A model generated the notes under the pieces. The model was given only the letters and a program-made list of their open reading frames with translations, made no database searches and was not told the DNA's origin. A stretch of 64,000 bases of DNA from Trema orientale (Eukaryota; Streptophyta; Magnoliopsida; Rosales; Cannabaceae): positions 213,466 through 277,465 of the forward strand of contig JXTC01000054.1 of NCBI GenBank assembly GCA_002914845.1. The letters are read 5' to 3'. Made by a program: the position numbers and the translations under genes. The stretch's first letter is position 1, and each line of letters begins with the position of its first letter. Below, in pieces: positions 45,190 to 57,640 of the stretch.

Positions 45190-46930
45190 GTCTATCATAT
45201 TTTCTAAGTGAGAAAGGATAAATATTTTTGTACTTTCATGTCTATTACTTTCTCATAAGCTGCAATATCATTGATCAGGTTTCTACATCTTCTAATTGAT
45301 ACCTAGCATCTCCCCGTGTATTGCTTGGTGGATTGTGATCCTTATGGTTTTGACATTCTGTCTACTTACCGATTTGGTTCCATGGTTAGGCATCTCGATT
45401 GATCTATTTTGAAGATTATAATCGACTTTCAATTCTTTCGCAGCTCGCGTGTGCAGACTACTCCAGTTTGTAACCAATTCAAATTTTAGTCTTTTATTAC
45501 TTGAGCAAATGGTTATATGATGCAAAAAATTTTCACCAGCCCCAGAGATAAAATGGCTCTTTGAGTTTTTCCTTTGGAGTTGGAGAAGTACTGTCTTCCA
45601 AACCAGTGTCTTCTTCCTTTGAAAGAAGGTGAGAAATTCTATGGTCTCAATCTCAAGAATGGCTTCTTTTAGTTGGAATCTACCTACAAAGAGAGGTGCC
45701 ACAATGGATTTAAAACTCCATGTGTTTGATGCCATTCTTTCTGGGTCAGCTTAGATAATTATAATGTGGTATATATTTTTTTTCTATTGCCTTGAAAGAT
45801 TGGAGCTAGAGGTGATGGTGCAAAAGAGGAGTGAAATTTGAGATAGAGTCATTGTCTGCATGCGTATTATCCTCCTTATCAGCGGAGTACTTTTAAATAT
45901 TCTATGTATTAGTTACTTCTTAGGAGCCTAAATAGCTATATAGTTGATGAGGAGTTGCAAAAGTCTTGCATTAGCAAGATTAATCTTTAACGACACAATA
46001 ATACAATTCGAAATCGCTGTGTAATTTTCGAGTTGAGAAATGTAAAATTGAATGAACGTAAATCATTGTAGTTGTTATTGGATTTCGTATGTATTAATTG
46101 GGAATTGCTAGCATTATATATGACAAACTAATTTGACCCATCTTGGCCATCTATTGAAATTGTAGTATAGTGGATTACTGGCCGAGCCTTTGCCCTTAGT
46201 GGAGACTCATGCTGAGTAGTATTTAGTTAAACTCTTTTATAATAGTTACCTTGTTTACTATACGAAACAAACCATTTCTCGTTTATTTTATTACTATTCT
46301 ATTTGTTATTTTCTAGATCATTGTTTTTAGTTTAATTATGAATTTTATTTGTTATTCGTAGCCTAGGATTATCGATTTAAAGACTTGTTTTATCTGTGAT
46401 AATAGGTAATGAAAGTTGATTACAACCGATGAAACAAGAAACTAAGTCTAGGTTATTACTTTTTAGTAAACAGGTAACTAATAATTTATAGGAAGTAGAC
46501 TCATGGTTTGGGCTCTCCTACATCAAGGGATGCAGTCTCACTATGATCCTACCTTAAATAGCAAAGATGCGTTAATCACGTTTGTCCCAAGCCTTCACCT
46601 ATATTACATTTGGGAGAATCTATTACCTGTGATTTCATTCCCTGCCATTTCTCTATTAGACTTATTGTATGAAAGTTTTATTTATTCTTTAATTTTATCT
46701 CATCTAATTTATAACGCTTTTAATACCACCTAACACGATAAATGAGTTGTTACAATTTAACTGGTGAATTGAAACTTACTATAAATAAGTTGAATGTTAT
46801 TCACTATTTATATAATAAAAAATCATATACCAGATCAAATGTGTCTATTAAAAAAATACAATATGAGATAAGATATTTAGCATTATTATCTTCTGATAGT
46901 GTTTCTTGGAGGTAATGTGTCATCATTCAT
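45190..46930 (+). pseudogene. Partial SPO11-1 duplicate (last four exons and 3' flank), broken
   Basis: Matches 51110-52780 in the same orientation, introns included, so it arose by DNA duplication rather than retroposition. The exon 12 equivalent is 45279-45384, the same 106-nt length, with both splice sites kept but a TAG in place of a Leu codon. The exon 13 equivalent starts at 45506 and has indels; exon 14 is largely missing around 45650-45710; exon 15 starts near 45799 and is frameshifted. The Toprim [10 protein letters not shown] segment survives. No upstream exons exist here, so it cannot make SPO11-1. The open frame on the opposite strand (45292-45735) is a shadow. Confidence 0.9.
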
Positions 46931-47409
46931 AGGCGATATGACATTGTTAAGACAATAGAAGGAAGAACAATTAGTCATTTTGTTCGGAATACGAATTTTG
47001 CCTATCTATTCTTGATTTATTATTTGAGTGTCACCTAAATAGCAAAACTACTTCTCTGTTTACTCCCAACACCAACGTTTTTAAGAAATTGCAAAATGTA
47101 AATTGGTTGGCAAAATTTGTCAAAGGTAAATGGATTTCTAAATATCCCTACCCATTTTTATCCTTTTAGCTTTTATGGGAGATTTCCAAATTGCTAAATG
47201 AAAAAGATATAAAATTACATTGTTTACGTGATTTAAAAAAAAAAAAAAACTAAAAAGAGCTATGAAATAGCAATTTTTACCTTCGTTTATTCATTAATGT
47301 CATAAAGAAAATGCTAGGATCGGTCTCTTTTCCTCTTGATATCTATATTTAATAAAATGTAAAATTAAATAATATAATCTATCTATCAAATAGTGAGAAA
47401 GTAGATTTA
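46931..47409. other. Intergenic, nothing recognised
   Basis: AT-rich spacer between the SPO11-1 duplicate and the MITE in the SPO11-1 promoter. Confidence 0.5.
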
Positions 47410-47598
47410 GGGCCGTTTGGCACAGTTTTCAAATATCTTTTAGGGCTCAAAAGATCTTTTAGGAGTGTTTGGATGAATTTTTAGAAGATTTTTTTTTATC
47501 CAAAAGATCTTTTTAAAGAAGCATGGACCTACCATCTTTTTTAGGAAGATCTTTTTATACTTTTACTTCAAGAAGTAAAAACTATCCCAAACAGGCCC
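47410..47598. mobile_element. PIF/Tourist-like MITE in the SPO11-1 promoter
   Basis: Ends GGGCCGTTTGGCACAGTTTT and the complement of AAAACTATCCCAAACAGGCCC, flanked by TTA on both sides. 189 bp, with internal AAAAGATCTTTT palindromes. It ends 104 bp before the SPO11-1 ATG, so it forms part of the proximal promoter or overlaps the transcription start. Confidence 0.85.
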
Positions 47599-47665
47599 TT
47601 AATATTCTTCACGTTCTTGGGAGAAGCGGGCATAAGACGACGTCGTATCTCCGCCCAGTGGCCAC

Positions 47666-47700
47666 CATATAAGAAGGCCTTGAAAATTCAAAAACCCTAA
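47666..47700 (+). promoter_or_regulatory. TATA-like motif and telo-box before SPO11-1
   Basis: CATATAAG at 47666-47673 could act as a TATA box but would leave a leader of only a few bases. AAACCCTAA at 47692-47700, just before the ATG, is a telo-box-type element found in many plant genes of growth and cell-division tissues. Which start is used is unknown. Confidence 0.35.
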
Positions 47701-47702
47701 AA

Positions 47703-50700
47703 ATGGAGGGAAAGGATCAGAGAAGGAGGAGCTCACGACATCCAGAACCAGGCGATTTGTTGAAGAAGATCAGAGGTGAAATCGATATGCTTTGATTACC
47801 TTCGTTCAATTTTTGCCCATAATTTTTTTTTAATTATTTTAAATTTCCATTTTCTTGTCCAGAATTTACTCGAGCTTTGGTCGAAGATCTCTGCAATGGA
47901 CGGTCTCCCGTCATTTCAATTGATCGATTCAGTAACTACTGCATGAATTCAGATTCCAACTGGTTCGTTTCTTTTCCCTCTCTTATTTTTGAATCCTTTG
48001 ATTATTTAGGGTTTTAGGGTCTCAGTGACCAAATTAGGGCTAAGGATGTTATGACCCAAGTTGAAGATGTGCAAATAAAGAGGAGACATTCTAAGAATTT
48101 TACTCGAACTTCATAGATAAAACCCCATAGAATCACTGGATTCTTATTAGCATAAGATATAAACTAATTGGGTGGGGGGACCTATCATAGAATTGACAAA
48201 CAAGAAATTTAAATGAAAATCTGACAACAAAACTAATAGCAATACGATGTAATAATTGGCAAAAAGAGGGTGAAAGGTTGTCGTTGGTTTTCCGGGCTAC
48301 GAAGGAATTTACTGTACTCACATTACCATTGTTAGAACCTTTCACCTCCATGAGAATTGCCACCATTGTTTCTTCCTGCAGTCAAGCCAACCCAATGGCC
48401 TGGTTAGTGTGGTTTGGTCGGAACATGGTTACCTGGTTCCTAATTGCAACTTTCAAGCCACTAATGAAGCACTGAACAAAACAATCCTCAGGTAGCCCAC
48501 GAATTCTGGCCGCCATCGCTTCAAATTGCTCCTGATAGACTCTTACAGTAGAGGTTTGTTTCAGTTGGGTTATTTGCCCAACAGGACTAGCATACGTGCT
48601 GGATCCAAACTGAGAAACAGTAGCCGAAGAAAATTTCCCCTGTTGTGTAGGATTCACATTTCAAGCTTCATATCCTTGAAACCAGTCAAGGGCGCAACCC
48701 TCCAAATGGATTGATGCTAAACCAACCTTATCTTGTTCTGCAATGTCGATATTGAAAAACTGACTGCATTTATAGATCCATCCACTAGGATTCTCACTTT
48801 CAGATTTGGGGCAATTTGGTTTGAATAATCGGGTTTGGTTAAAGGGTGCCATGACAGTCGCTCTTGATACCAAATCTTTTGACCCAAGGAAAAGATGCAA
48901 ATATGGAAGAAGCTTTTCTAAAATTTCTATTGTCTCTGGATTCTTATATGCATAAGATTAAGGAAAAAACTCTACCTAGGAAACTTGACATCATATAGTT
49001 GACCATACTAATATAAGAAAATCGAATGAAATATTTGATAATGGAAACAATTAAAAGTTGCCGTGACAAATGAACTTTTTTTTTTAACTCCTATGATAAT
49101 GAATACATGACCTTTTCTAATTTCATAACTAAAGGTGCTGTGCACGCATGGTGGAATAAGTACCCCAAAATCTGCTTTTGTAGGTTTTGTTTTTATTTTT
49201 ATTTTTATTTTTAAGAGTGTTTAATATTGTTGTATGCAGTTGTTGTAGCTCTGATTTGCCCAAAGGGAGGGAAATTCTTACATGTCAGAGGGAAAACCAT
49301 GTGCATAGAATGGGTGGGTTATGTTTAATGTGTAATTTCAAGCTTTAGATTGTGCATTTGATATATAATAAAGGGTGTTTATTTTAGACTTTGAATTGAG
49401 TATAGATTTGATGATCCAGTATCCTTTTTGTTTGGTCCTCTATCAGATGTTCTGCTGAGGGTTCTATTGATTGTCCAGAAACTTTTGCAAGAAAACAAAC
49501 ACGGGTCTAAAAGAGATATATATTACATGCACCCAGCTGCATTTTCAGGTGATTTTTGTTCAATTTCTGTTCTTTTTTTTTTATCCTTCTAAGAAACCGT
49601 TCTATTTCACTTCTGATGTTGAAAATATATATATATATATATAATGTTCTTGATATAGCCTGTAATAATGTTCTCTTCTTATTTTTGCCGTACAGAGCAG
49701 TCAATTGTGGACCGGGCAATCAATGACATATGCATCCTTCTGCAATGTAGTAGGCACAATCTAAACGTGGTGCGTAAGCCATAACAATTACATTTATGAG
49801 GCATATCCTGTGTAGCCAACTCTGAGAAAATTAAGATAGTGATTTTTGATATTCTGATTTTTTTACTCCCAATTTCATACAAATTCGTAAACCTTGTTGT
49901 TTAAGTTAATGTGGCACCTATGCGCTATGCCTCTGTTTTTTTTTTTTTTCCTCGTGAATAATTGGTAGGAAGAGTTAAATTGTACTTTCAAGTGATTCAA
50001 AGCAGTCTCGGCAACACTTGCTTTTTGAGGTTACATACAGCCCCTGATATACTTCAGTATTCCTTCCTTTTGGCAGGTTTCTGTTGGAAATGGGTATGCA
50101 TCAGAACTCATGTCAAAGGACAACCTTTTCTTTGAAATTGCAAACATCAATGATTTTTAAAATTTGGATATGCGTTTTCTTGGTCCGTTAGACTGCTGTT
50201 TTCTTCTTAAGTTAATTTCCTTCCTTCTAGCAGTTAAAATGCATTGTAATCAGAATCACAAGTAAGAAAATGACTTGATAAACTAAGGTCCGGGCCTGTT
50301 ATCTTATATACCATGTCTTCACTTTCTCAGGATGAAACTATCATAGAATGAAGAATCTGTAACCTTGCTTGGTTAATTTGTTATCACTATGGGCACGTAT
50401 TAGATTTAGTTACCTCTTGATGTTAACTAACGTTTTTCTTGTTTTAGGTTGGTGATGGGATGGGTAAGATTCTCAGAATCTGAAAAGAAATTTGATTGCA
50501 TAAATAGGCCAAGCACTGTAAGAATGGAGAACATACATTATATATATGCTCTAAAAGTATCATTTTCTTTCCTCTGTATTTGAGTTCTATATCTATGTTT
50601 GCTTCATTTACAGGCTCACCCTATTCCTGTTCACGTTGAACAAGTTAAAGGTATCCAAACCGTTGAGAAACATGATTTGGTCTAGAAGCTCCATTGTGAC

Positions 50701-51906
50701 AATGTAATCTTTGCAAGTATGAAATGTCAAGTCTAGTATGCATCTTCTGATAAAGTTTCTCAAAAAAAGATAGAGGTTTCCTTTTAACTCTAGCCTGCAG
50801 ATGTAGTTAGTGTTGCCCAGTACATTCTTGTTGTGGAGAAAGAATCAGGTACTTCTCTTTGTTAGCAATCCTAGCTGCTTGGGTTCATATGTATATTTCT
50901 ATCAACTAAACCTGGATTGTTTGATTTCGGCCTAGTGTTCCAACGATTGGCAAATGACCAGTTCTGCAACAAAAACCGTTGCATTGTTATCACGGTAAGT
51001 TTGTCCGTCTTATGAGTCCTAAACTTGCTATAGATGCGTGATCATTACTCCTTTTTATTTTCATTACAGGGACGAGGGTATCCTGATATCCCTACAAGAA
51101 GGTAGAAAATCTGTAATATTTTCCATGTGAAATAAATTAAATACCTTTCTACTTTCATGTCTACTACCTTCTCACAAGCTGCAATAACATTGATCAGGTT
51201 TTTGCGTCTTCTTATTGATACTTTGCATCTCCCTGCATATTGCTTGGTAGATTGTGATCCTTACGGTTTTGACATTCTGTCTACATACCGATTTGGTTCT
51301 ATGGTTAGGCAACTTCATTGATCTATCTGAATGTTATAATCTACTTTCAATTCTTTTTTGCTGCTTGCTTGTGCATAATACTCGGTTTATATCCAATCTA
51401 AACTCACTATTATCTAATTCAAGCAAATGGCATATGATGCAAAATTTTTACGGGTCCCAGAGATAAAATGGCTTGGAGTTTTTCCTTCGGATTCAGAGAA
51501 GTACTGTCTTCCAAACCAGTGTCTTCTTCCTATGACAGCAGAAGGTGAGAAATGTTATGGTCTCTCAAGAATGGTTATCTTTTACTTGTAATCTTAACCA
51601 ATGACTTGTGTCAATCTCAGACAAGAGGAAAATTGAAGCCATGTTACGCAGATGCTACCTACAAAGAGAGGTGCCAAAATGGAGGTAAAACTCCATATGC
51701 TTTCTTATGTCATCATTTTCGCTGGCTTAAATAGTTATAATGTTCTAATTTTTTTGCCTTCTTCTTTTTGCCTTGAAAGATTGGAGCTAGAGGTGATGCT
51801 ACAAAGAGGAGTGAAGTTTGAGATAGAAGCATTATCTGCACGTGCATTAACCTTCTTATCAGCGGAGTACTTACCATCTAAGATCCAAGGTGGAATTTAC
51901 ATCTAA
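47703..51906 (+). CDS. SPO11-1: Meiotic recombination protein SPO11-1 (topoisomerase VI A-like transesterase)
   Basis: Fifteen exons, all with GT..AG and consistent phase: 47703-47775, 47863-47962, 49240-49313, 49447-49548, 49696-49769, 50077-50093, 50448-50517, 50614-50650, 50801-50848, 50936-50994, 51070-51101, 51198-51303, 51424-51544, 51621-51684, 51780-51906; 1104 nt, 367 aa. The winged-helix domain has [10 protein letters not shown] with the Tyr pair 108/109, one of which forms the covalent 5'-phosphotyrosyl link to DNA. The Toprim domain has VVEKE (Glu195) and VDCDPYG (Asp247, Asp249), which bind Mg2+. Length fits plant SPO11-1 (~360 aa). The protein works in the nucleus with SPO11-2 and MTOPVIB to make meiotic breaks. 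Intron 2 holds an LTR element; a broken copy of the last exons lies upstream. No defect seen in the exons. Confidence 0.95.
48052..49070 (-). mobile_element. Internally deleted LTR retrotransposon with Ty3/gypsy gag relic, in SPO11-1 intron 2
   Basis: Two direct repeats, from TGACCCAAG at 48052 and again from TGACCCAAGG at 48880, share GATG.GCAAATA and TGGATTCTTAT..GCATAAGAT and look like short LTRs (~190 bp, diverged). Next to the right one the minus strand has TTTGGTATCAAGAGC, a tRNA-Met-type primer binding site. The minus-strand gag follows from ATG at 48852: [71 protein letters not shown]. The frame continues to about 48133 with two nonsense codons. Pol is absent. Outer right limit and target duplication are uncertain. 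Confidence 0.75.
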
Positions 51907-54900
51907 AATCTTGAATGTTCTATGTATTTGTTCCTTCTTAGGAGCCTAACTAGATATATAGTTGCTGAGCAAGATTAACGGTTTAACAAACAATTGGAAT
52001 CGCTGTGTAATTTTCGATTTGAGAAATGTGAAATTTGAAAGTAAAGCATCGTGGTTGTTATTATTGTTATTGTGTGGTACATACTAATTGAGAATTGTGA
52101 GCATTAGTTGACTATGCAAAAGACAGTCTAATGTATGTATGCCCAATACCCGAGACCGGTGCTGTACTAGCCTAGCCTAGTTGACTTTTGTAATTAGACT
52201 AATTAGTTACCCGTTTACTGATGAGTAATATCCCATATTTTTTTTCGTGTTATTATTGTTTAAAATCATTTTTTAATTTAATTTATGAATTATATTTGTT
52301 TCCCATTTCTGTTGGTTTTCTATTCCTAACTTAGGATTATCCATTTGAAGACACAGGACACAAATAAAATTCGTAATTAAATGAGAAGATTATTCTAGAA
52401 AAATAACAAATAGGAAAGTAGTAAATATGAAACTAAATATGGGTTAGTACAAGTTAGTAAACTGTTTACTAATTGGCAAAACTCAACCAGGATGGAACAA
52501 CAATTGCCTTGGTCACTGGCAAAGGTTTGGACTTTGTTTGCCTTATCCCACCCAAATGTGTAGCATACATACGTCAATTACGTTCGCTGGCATTCTCCTT
52601 TTATTACATTTGAGATTTCATGTAATTATATTCCTTGGTTATTTATTATTAATGTTAGGTTTTTTCTTCAAATGGATGGCTATAGAGAAAAATAGCCTTC
52701 ATCTTTTTCGAAATTATTGTACGAAATTTTTATTTATTTATTTATTTTTCTGATACTGTTTCGTGGAGATATTGTGGCTTGGTTCATGAGCAAGTTAATT
52801 TGTGATGTTGTTCAACATCATTATTATTTCTTGTCACAAATATATCTCTCCCTTGTACTTTGATTGTTGGATTAATCTCATTGTAGTTTTTGAATTGCAA
52901 TTTAAACGTCAACTTTGGATCCTTATTTTTAGAATATCTCATCTTAGTACCTAAATAATATGGTGTCTCAATTTAGTCCATGAATCTTCAAGTGTCATAT
53001 TATGCTATTTCGAATTATATTTTTTTTTCTCTTGTATCAATTTTGATCTAGTTTTGATTTATAATATAATTATTCAAATTGAGATTAAGGACCAAAACTG
53101 AAACAAAAATCAGAATGAGACTTCGGACCAAAACTGAAACAAAAAACACAGTTCAAGTTGGAGGAAAAAAAAAAGGAAAAAAGGTGATATTTAAAAGCTT
53201 AAAGACCAAAATAAGACAAAAACATAGTTTAAGAACTAAATCTTGGAAATTTTTAAAGTCAGGATCATAAAAAGATTTAGTTTAACTTTTAGATTAACCC
53301 TTTAAAATTATTTTTTTTAATTCCCCCACCACTAATCCTGGCTCAAAGTAGGCTTTTTTAAGAGTGTGCTTTCTAGGCTGCATAAAGAGTCCCGTACAAT
53401 TATTGGAACTTTATTGCAAAATTGACTTAAGCCGCTGCGCCTAATTAATGGTCACTTATAGGACAAGGAAATCTCATAATTAGCATCCGAAAAAAAAAAA
53501 AAAAAAGGTTTCTTGGCTTGTTAATGTCGAACACCCTGTTCATATGCTAGTTCGATATATACCACAGCTTTTATCGCCGGTTTGTTTGAAAATGGTATGT
53601 GGAAAAACTTGCAACATGATATATGTGTATATGAAGCAAGTTAATGAACAAGCGCACATCAACGACTCAATAATGCACGACTTAGAATTATCATTGTCAA
53701 TGGTTCATCATTGGAATCCGTGTGGTATAATATAACACTAATGAATATTTGTTAGATACCAAGATATAAGATATGTATTTCAATATCCTTTATTTTATGG
53801 AGGTGGCAGATTTTTGGTCTCTCAATACCCTTATCAGTATGGTGTTATATGTTCTTGTTTATAATGTTTGTTCATGGTGATAATTCAAATCATCTAGGAT
53901 AGAACTTCCAAGATCTGTTGAACGTATCATATCTTGTATGGGGTCCAAACCAAATTATTGAAAGCTGAAGTGTTAGTAGTGCCTCAATGTTCGTACTACT
54001 ACATTTATGCTTCATTCTCAATCTTGCATATCAAACTTATGTTCTCTTCTTAAACGGCTAACCATGGAATGCATAGACCCCACTTCATAATTGATTGCAA
54101 AACTGCATTATTTGAACCAAAATGAACCATCTTTGCTGCTTACCTTATCGATCTCAAGGTTACAATCATTCACTCATAATGTAATGATTTTAATCAAAGG
54201 CTCAATCATATAGATTCGGCCAGCTGAGACACACGTGCCACGTTTTGGTGTGTCACGTGGACACCCTAATGCTTTCCTTGGAACCATCTTGTCCTTGCTA
54301 TTCTTCTGATCTTAACTTTAAATTTTTTTTAAGTATGTGGTTCTTCACTGCTTCATTATGAGAAATGGAGATATGACCTTTGCTTCCACTTGAAGACATC
54401 TATAGTTGGTCACTGTATCTGTGCTGTGCCTTTCAATACAATTTGTTCCATTACCTCAATCAAGATTGGTGGGTACCTCTAGCAATGTATAGAGGAAGAG
54501 AATCAAACATGTCTAATTAATGTTGAGAATGATTTTTCACTTTGAGGAGGACCCAGAGAACCTTCTTTGTGATGTGAATCCATGTAAATTGTAAGGGGAG
54601 GTGAAAATGAAAGCTCCTGATTTTTCAACCACATAAGTGTAAAGGGTACATTCATTTTTTGGTCACAGGACTGTACAATGTGAAAAAATGATAATATTTC
54701 AGTCCCTTTCACTAAAGAAAACAAAAGTTTATTGCTTTTGTTTTCAACAATATTATGTTGAAGCTTTAAAGATATTTGATTCACTACTCCCAAGAGTTAT
54801 ACCCAATTAAATATTGGAGATCACAGTGGCTTGAATGCAGCAAAAGGAGGCTTAGACCACTCTGGAGCAAAGCAACTGCCAAGTGGCAATGAGACAGGAG

Positions 54901-56677
54901 AGGAAGTCACTGAATGATTCCATGATCACTGACAAATGTCGGTTTAATATGCCAAAACTAAAGCAATGAAAGTTACTGAATGATTCCAGGGGTCTTTCTG
55001 AATTTCATTGCTATATTTGGTGAAGTAAGATGTTGTTCTAAAGAAGTGAAACTCTGTCACATCTACTTTCATTTTTGCTCCCCACAATATGTGGATGTGG
55101 ATGTTTTTATACATGAGGGAGGGGTATTTGGCTGCATATATTCAAGACACGTGGAAAGTCCTGTTCATGTTTGTGGATATATTGTACTTATGGATTTTTT
55201 GGTTGCCACAGTTACTGAAGACAGGAATATTGCAAAAAATATAGCCATGAATCACCTTATATGTACATGCCAGTCTTAAGAAAACAAATATGGCTTACTG
55301 CAATAAACAATGGATGAACTCACCGGACAAAGAAATAATATTTCAAATTTGACTCAATAGTTAATGAGTTGGGTTATACGAGTAGAGGATGGTATACTTA
55401 AATAACCCCAAAGGTGATGTAGGTGATGTAGGCCTCTGAATGGTATATAGATCCCTCACGAAGGGGATTGCCCATATATCCTGATCATTGGGGTGAAAAG
55501 GGAGATTCGAATCCAAGATGTGCATAAAATGAATGTCGTCTCTCACCATCCTACTTAAAGACTCGGTGGTGAGTTCGTGGTTACTTAATTTTAATTTTAC
55601 ATCCTCAGCTTGTTTAGTAACACTTATTTTTACCAATAGAAAATGAAACAAAAAATAATTTTACATCTTAGGCTTGTTTGGTAACACTTATTTTCACTAA
55701 TAAAAAATAAAATAAAAGACGGAAATCTTTGCAAAATGTTGCTTAGGAAGAACTCCACCATTCTTTTTGTTAAAACAAAAACAAAAATGATACCAAACCA
55801 GAATTTCATTAATTTGGAAATAAGTTATTAAAGCATTTACTTAAATCGTGCTAGAATTTTTTAATGAACCTGGATTAAATAGTTGATCTAAAAGCCTTCC
55901 TCAAGGCTGACCTGTCAGTTAGCTCCATCAACTTGGTTATCTTTCTTATTCTAATCATTTTTTATTCCTAAACAAGAATAGTTTAAAGTCAAGGAAGGTA
56001 ACTGTAGATGAGCAATTCATAGTGAACTTTAAGCTCCATACCAAACATATGAAGTTGATCATTATTTGTCCTGGCTTACTTGTAGGTCCCTTTACCATGT
56101 AGCTGCATCTTAAGCATCATTTTCATATGGGCCTTGTTATGTTCATCACAATCATTGATACCCTCCATTTAAGTTTAGTACATGTACATACATATATATA
56201 TATATAAATATGCAAAAATATCAGTTAGTACTTTCTGATTGGTTGACTTGCAATCAATCAGATTTTTAAATCAAGTAGATTTCTGCCAGCCATCACTACT
56301 CAACCTCTTATTGTTTGGTTGTTCTTGGGAATTGTAAGGACATTATTGATTTTAGTAATTTAAATAGCAATAATCCATATTAAAAATACAGCTGCTAAGG
56401 ACAGTTATGGATTGTAATATAAGAAAACTCGTGTTTGTACACATTACACAACCAAAACTAGACCCCAAAAGGGAGAAAAGAAAAAAAAGAAGGAAAGGCA
56501 AAAAGATTTACTAGTAAAAGTTTATGCAAAACTAATTACTAATCAACATAAGGAGAACTGATGCAAAGGATTCTTAATTTCCTATAGCTTATAAACATCA
56601 TTACTATGAGAGATACTACACTGCATGCTTTTATGTTTCCTCATTGAAGAAGAGAAAACACTTGAGGTTTTTGTAAC
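51907..56677. other. Intergenic, no gene recognised
   Basis: 51907-52780 is the 3' flank shared with the pseudogene at 45190-46930. The rest is AT-rich with scattered simple sequence: poly-A at 53490, AT repeats at 56195, and a locally repeated GACCAAAACTGAAACAAAAA near 53090-53145. A minus-strand open frame at 55361-55651 has a B-box-like GGATTCGAATCTCC and may be an old SINE or repeat; I would not call it a gene. Confidence 0.5.
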
Positions 56678-57496
56678 TTAAACCATAATTAACTGTCTTT
56701 GTGCTTCAATCCTTAATTCTTCTTTCATTCTTCTGATAAATTCATCGAATTTCTTGTTAAGTTCCTCTGTACTAAGCATTCCATTTCCTACTTCCTCCTC
56801 TTCTTCTTCTTCTTCTTGTACTAAGTCAACCTCTGACCAAGTGTGCTCCTCTTTATCTTCTTGAACATGTACTAATGCATTTTCTTCTTCTTTTTCTTCT
56901 TCTTCTTCTTCTTCTTCTTCTTGTTCTTCTTCATTCGAAACAACAAACTCGTCATCTCGTTCTTGCTCTTCGTGATCTTCCAAGACTGGTTTTTCATTTT
57001 CTATTTCTGCTTCTGTTTGGTTGGTGAAACAGTACTGGTCTTCAGTTGCTTCTTTGATGACAACACTTTCTGTTGATTCAATGCTTTCAACCTCAGCTTC
57101 TTTAGTCCCCAAGACTATTCCTTCCGTTAGCGGCGGCATTGACAATTCGGATTGAGAAACATCCATGATGTTCTTGGAATAAGATTGATCATGATCTTGA
57201 GGGCTAGACAAGGACAAAGTCCTTATCAAACCAGAGTATTTAGCAAGGAAAACTAGAAGTCCATTGCATAGGAGGAATATGCAGTTTTTATCAATGGTGT
57301 GGGTGAAAAGTTGGTAAGGCAATGTTGAAAGATAGAAGTTGAGAGAATGAAGGAAAGAAAACAAAGATGAGTGAGAAAAGAAAAAAGAGAACACTGAAAC
57401 TGAGAGCAACAACTGAGTAACCATTTTTAGAAACTGAGCATCCGTGAATTTTGCCAAGCTATGTATGTTTTGACTCTTACTTGCCTCCATTTTCAT
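56678..57496 (-). CDS. DUF4408/DUF761-type membrane-anchored acidic protein
   Basis: Single-exon, 272 aa. Two hydrophobic stretches near the N-terminus, about 28-60 (LLLSVSVFSFFF..LFSFLHSLNFYL) and 68-86 (CIFLLCNGLLVFLAKYSG), resemble the DUF4408 anchor. A long acidic middle (about 150-240) has runs of Glu encoded by GAA/GAG. The last 28 residues, from ELNKKFDEFIRRMKEEL to the end at LIMV, are the conserved C-terminal DUF761 motif of plant cotton-fibre-expressed-like proteins. Function in this family is not established. The first two Met codons (residues 1 and 3) are both possible starts. A minus-strand TATATATA lies at 57631-57640. Confidence 0.9.
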   Translation of the reverse strand: MKMEASKSQNIHSLAKFTDAQFLKMVTQLLLSVSVFSFFFSHSSLFSFLHSLNFYLSTLPYQLFTHTIDKNCIFLLCNGLLVFLAKYSGLIRTLSLSSPQDHDQSYSKNIMDVSQSELSMPPLTEGIVLGTKEAEVESIESTESVVIKEATEDQYCFTNQTEAEIENEKPVLEDHEEQERDDEFVVSNEEEQEEEEEEEEEKEEENALVHVQEDKEEHTWSEVDLVQEEEEEEEEVGNGMLSTEELNKKFDEFIRRMKEELRIEAQRQLIMV

Positions 57497-57629
57497 GAAG
57501 AACTAGCTCCTATAGAGAAGAGTCACGATATAAAATAGTGGAAAGAGGAGAGTTTGGACTTTGAAGGGTAGGGTGGTATGTTGAGTACGATATTGGTTCA
57601 TATGTATGAAAATATATGAAGAGCTTCAC

Positions 57630-57640
57630 CTATATATATA
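57630..57640 (-). promoter_or_regulatory. TATA box of the DUF761-type gene
   Basis: TATATATATAGG on the minus strand, about 135 bp upstream of the ATG at 57496, at a suitable distance for a ~100-nt leader. Confidence 0.5.

Noticed and set aside
45292..45735. 147-aa minus-strand frame
   Set aside because: It runs antisense through the SPO11-1 pseudogene copy, introns included, so it is fortuitous.
54503..54793. 96-aa minus-strand frame and the 99-aa plus frame at 54980-55279
   Set aside because: No domain, no signal, AT-rich codon use like the non-coding background; not called as genes.
55361..55651. 96-aa minus-strand frame with a B-box-like GGATTCGAATCTCC, considered as tRNA, SINE or gene
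   Set aside because: No tRNA cloverleaf, no clear A box and no tail; as a protein it shows no known motif. Left as unresolved repeat.
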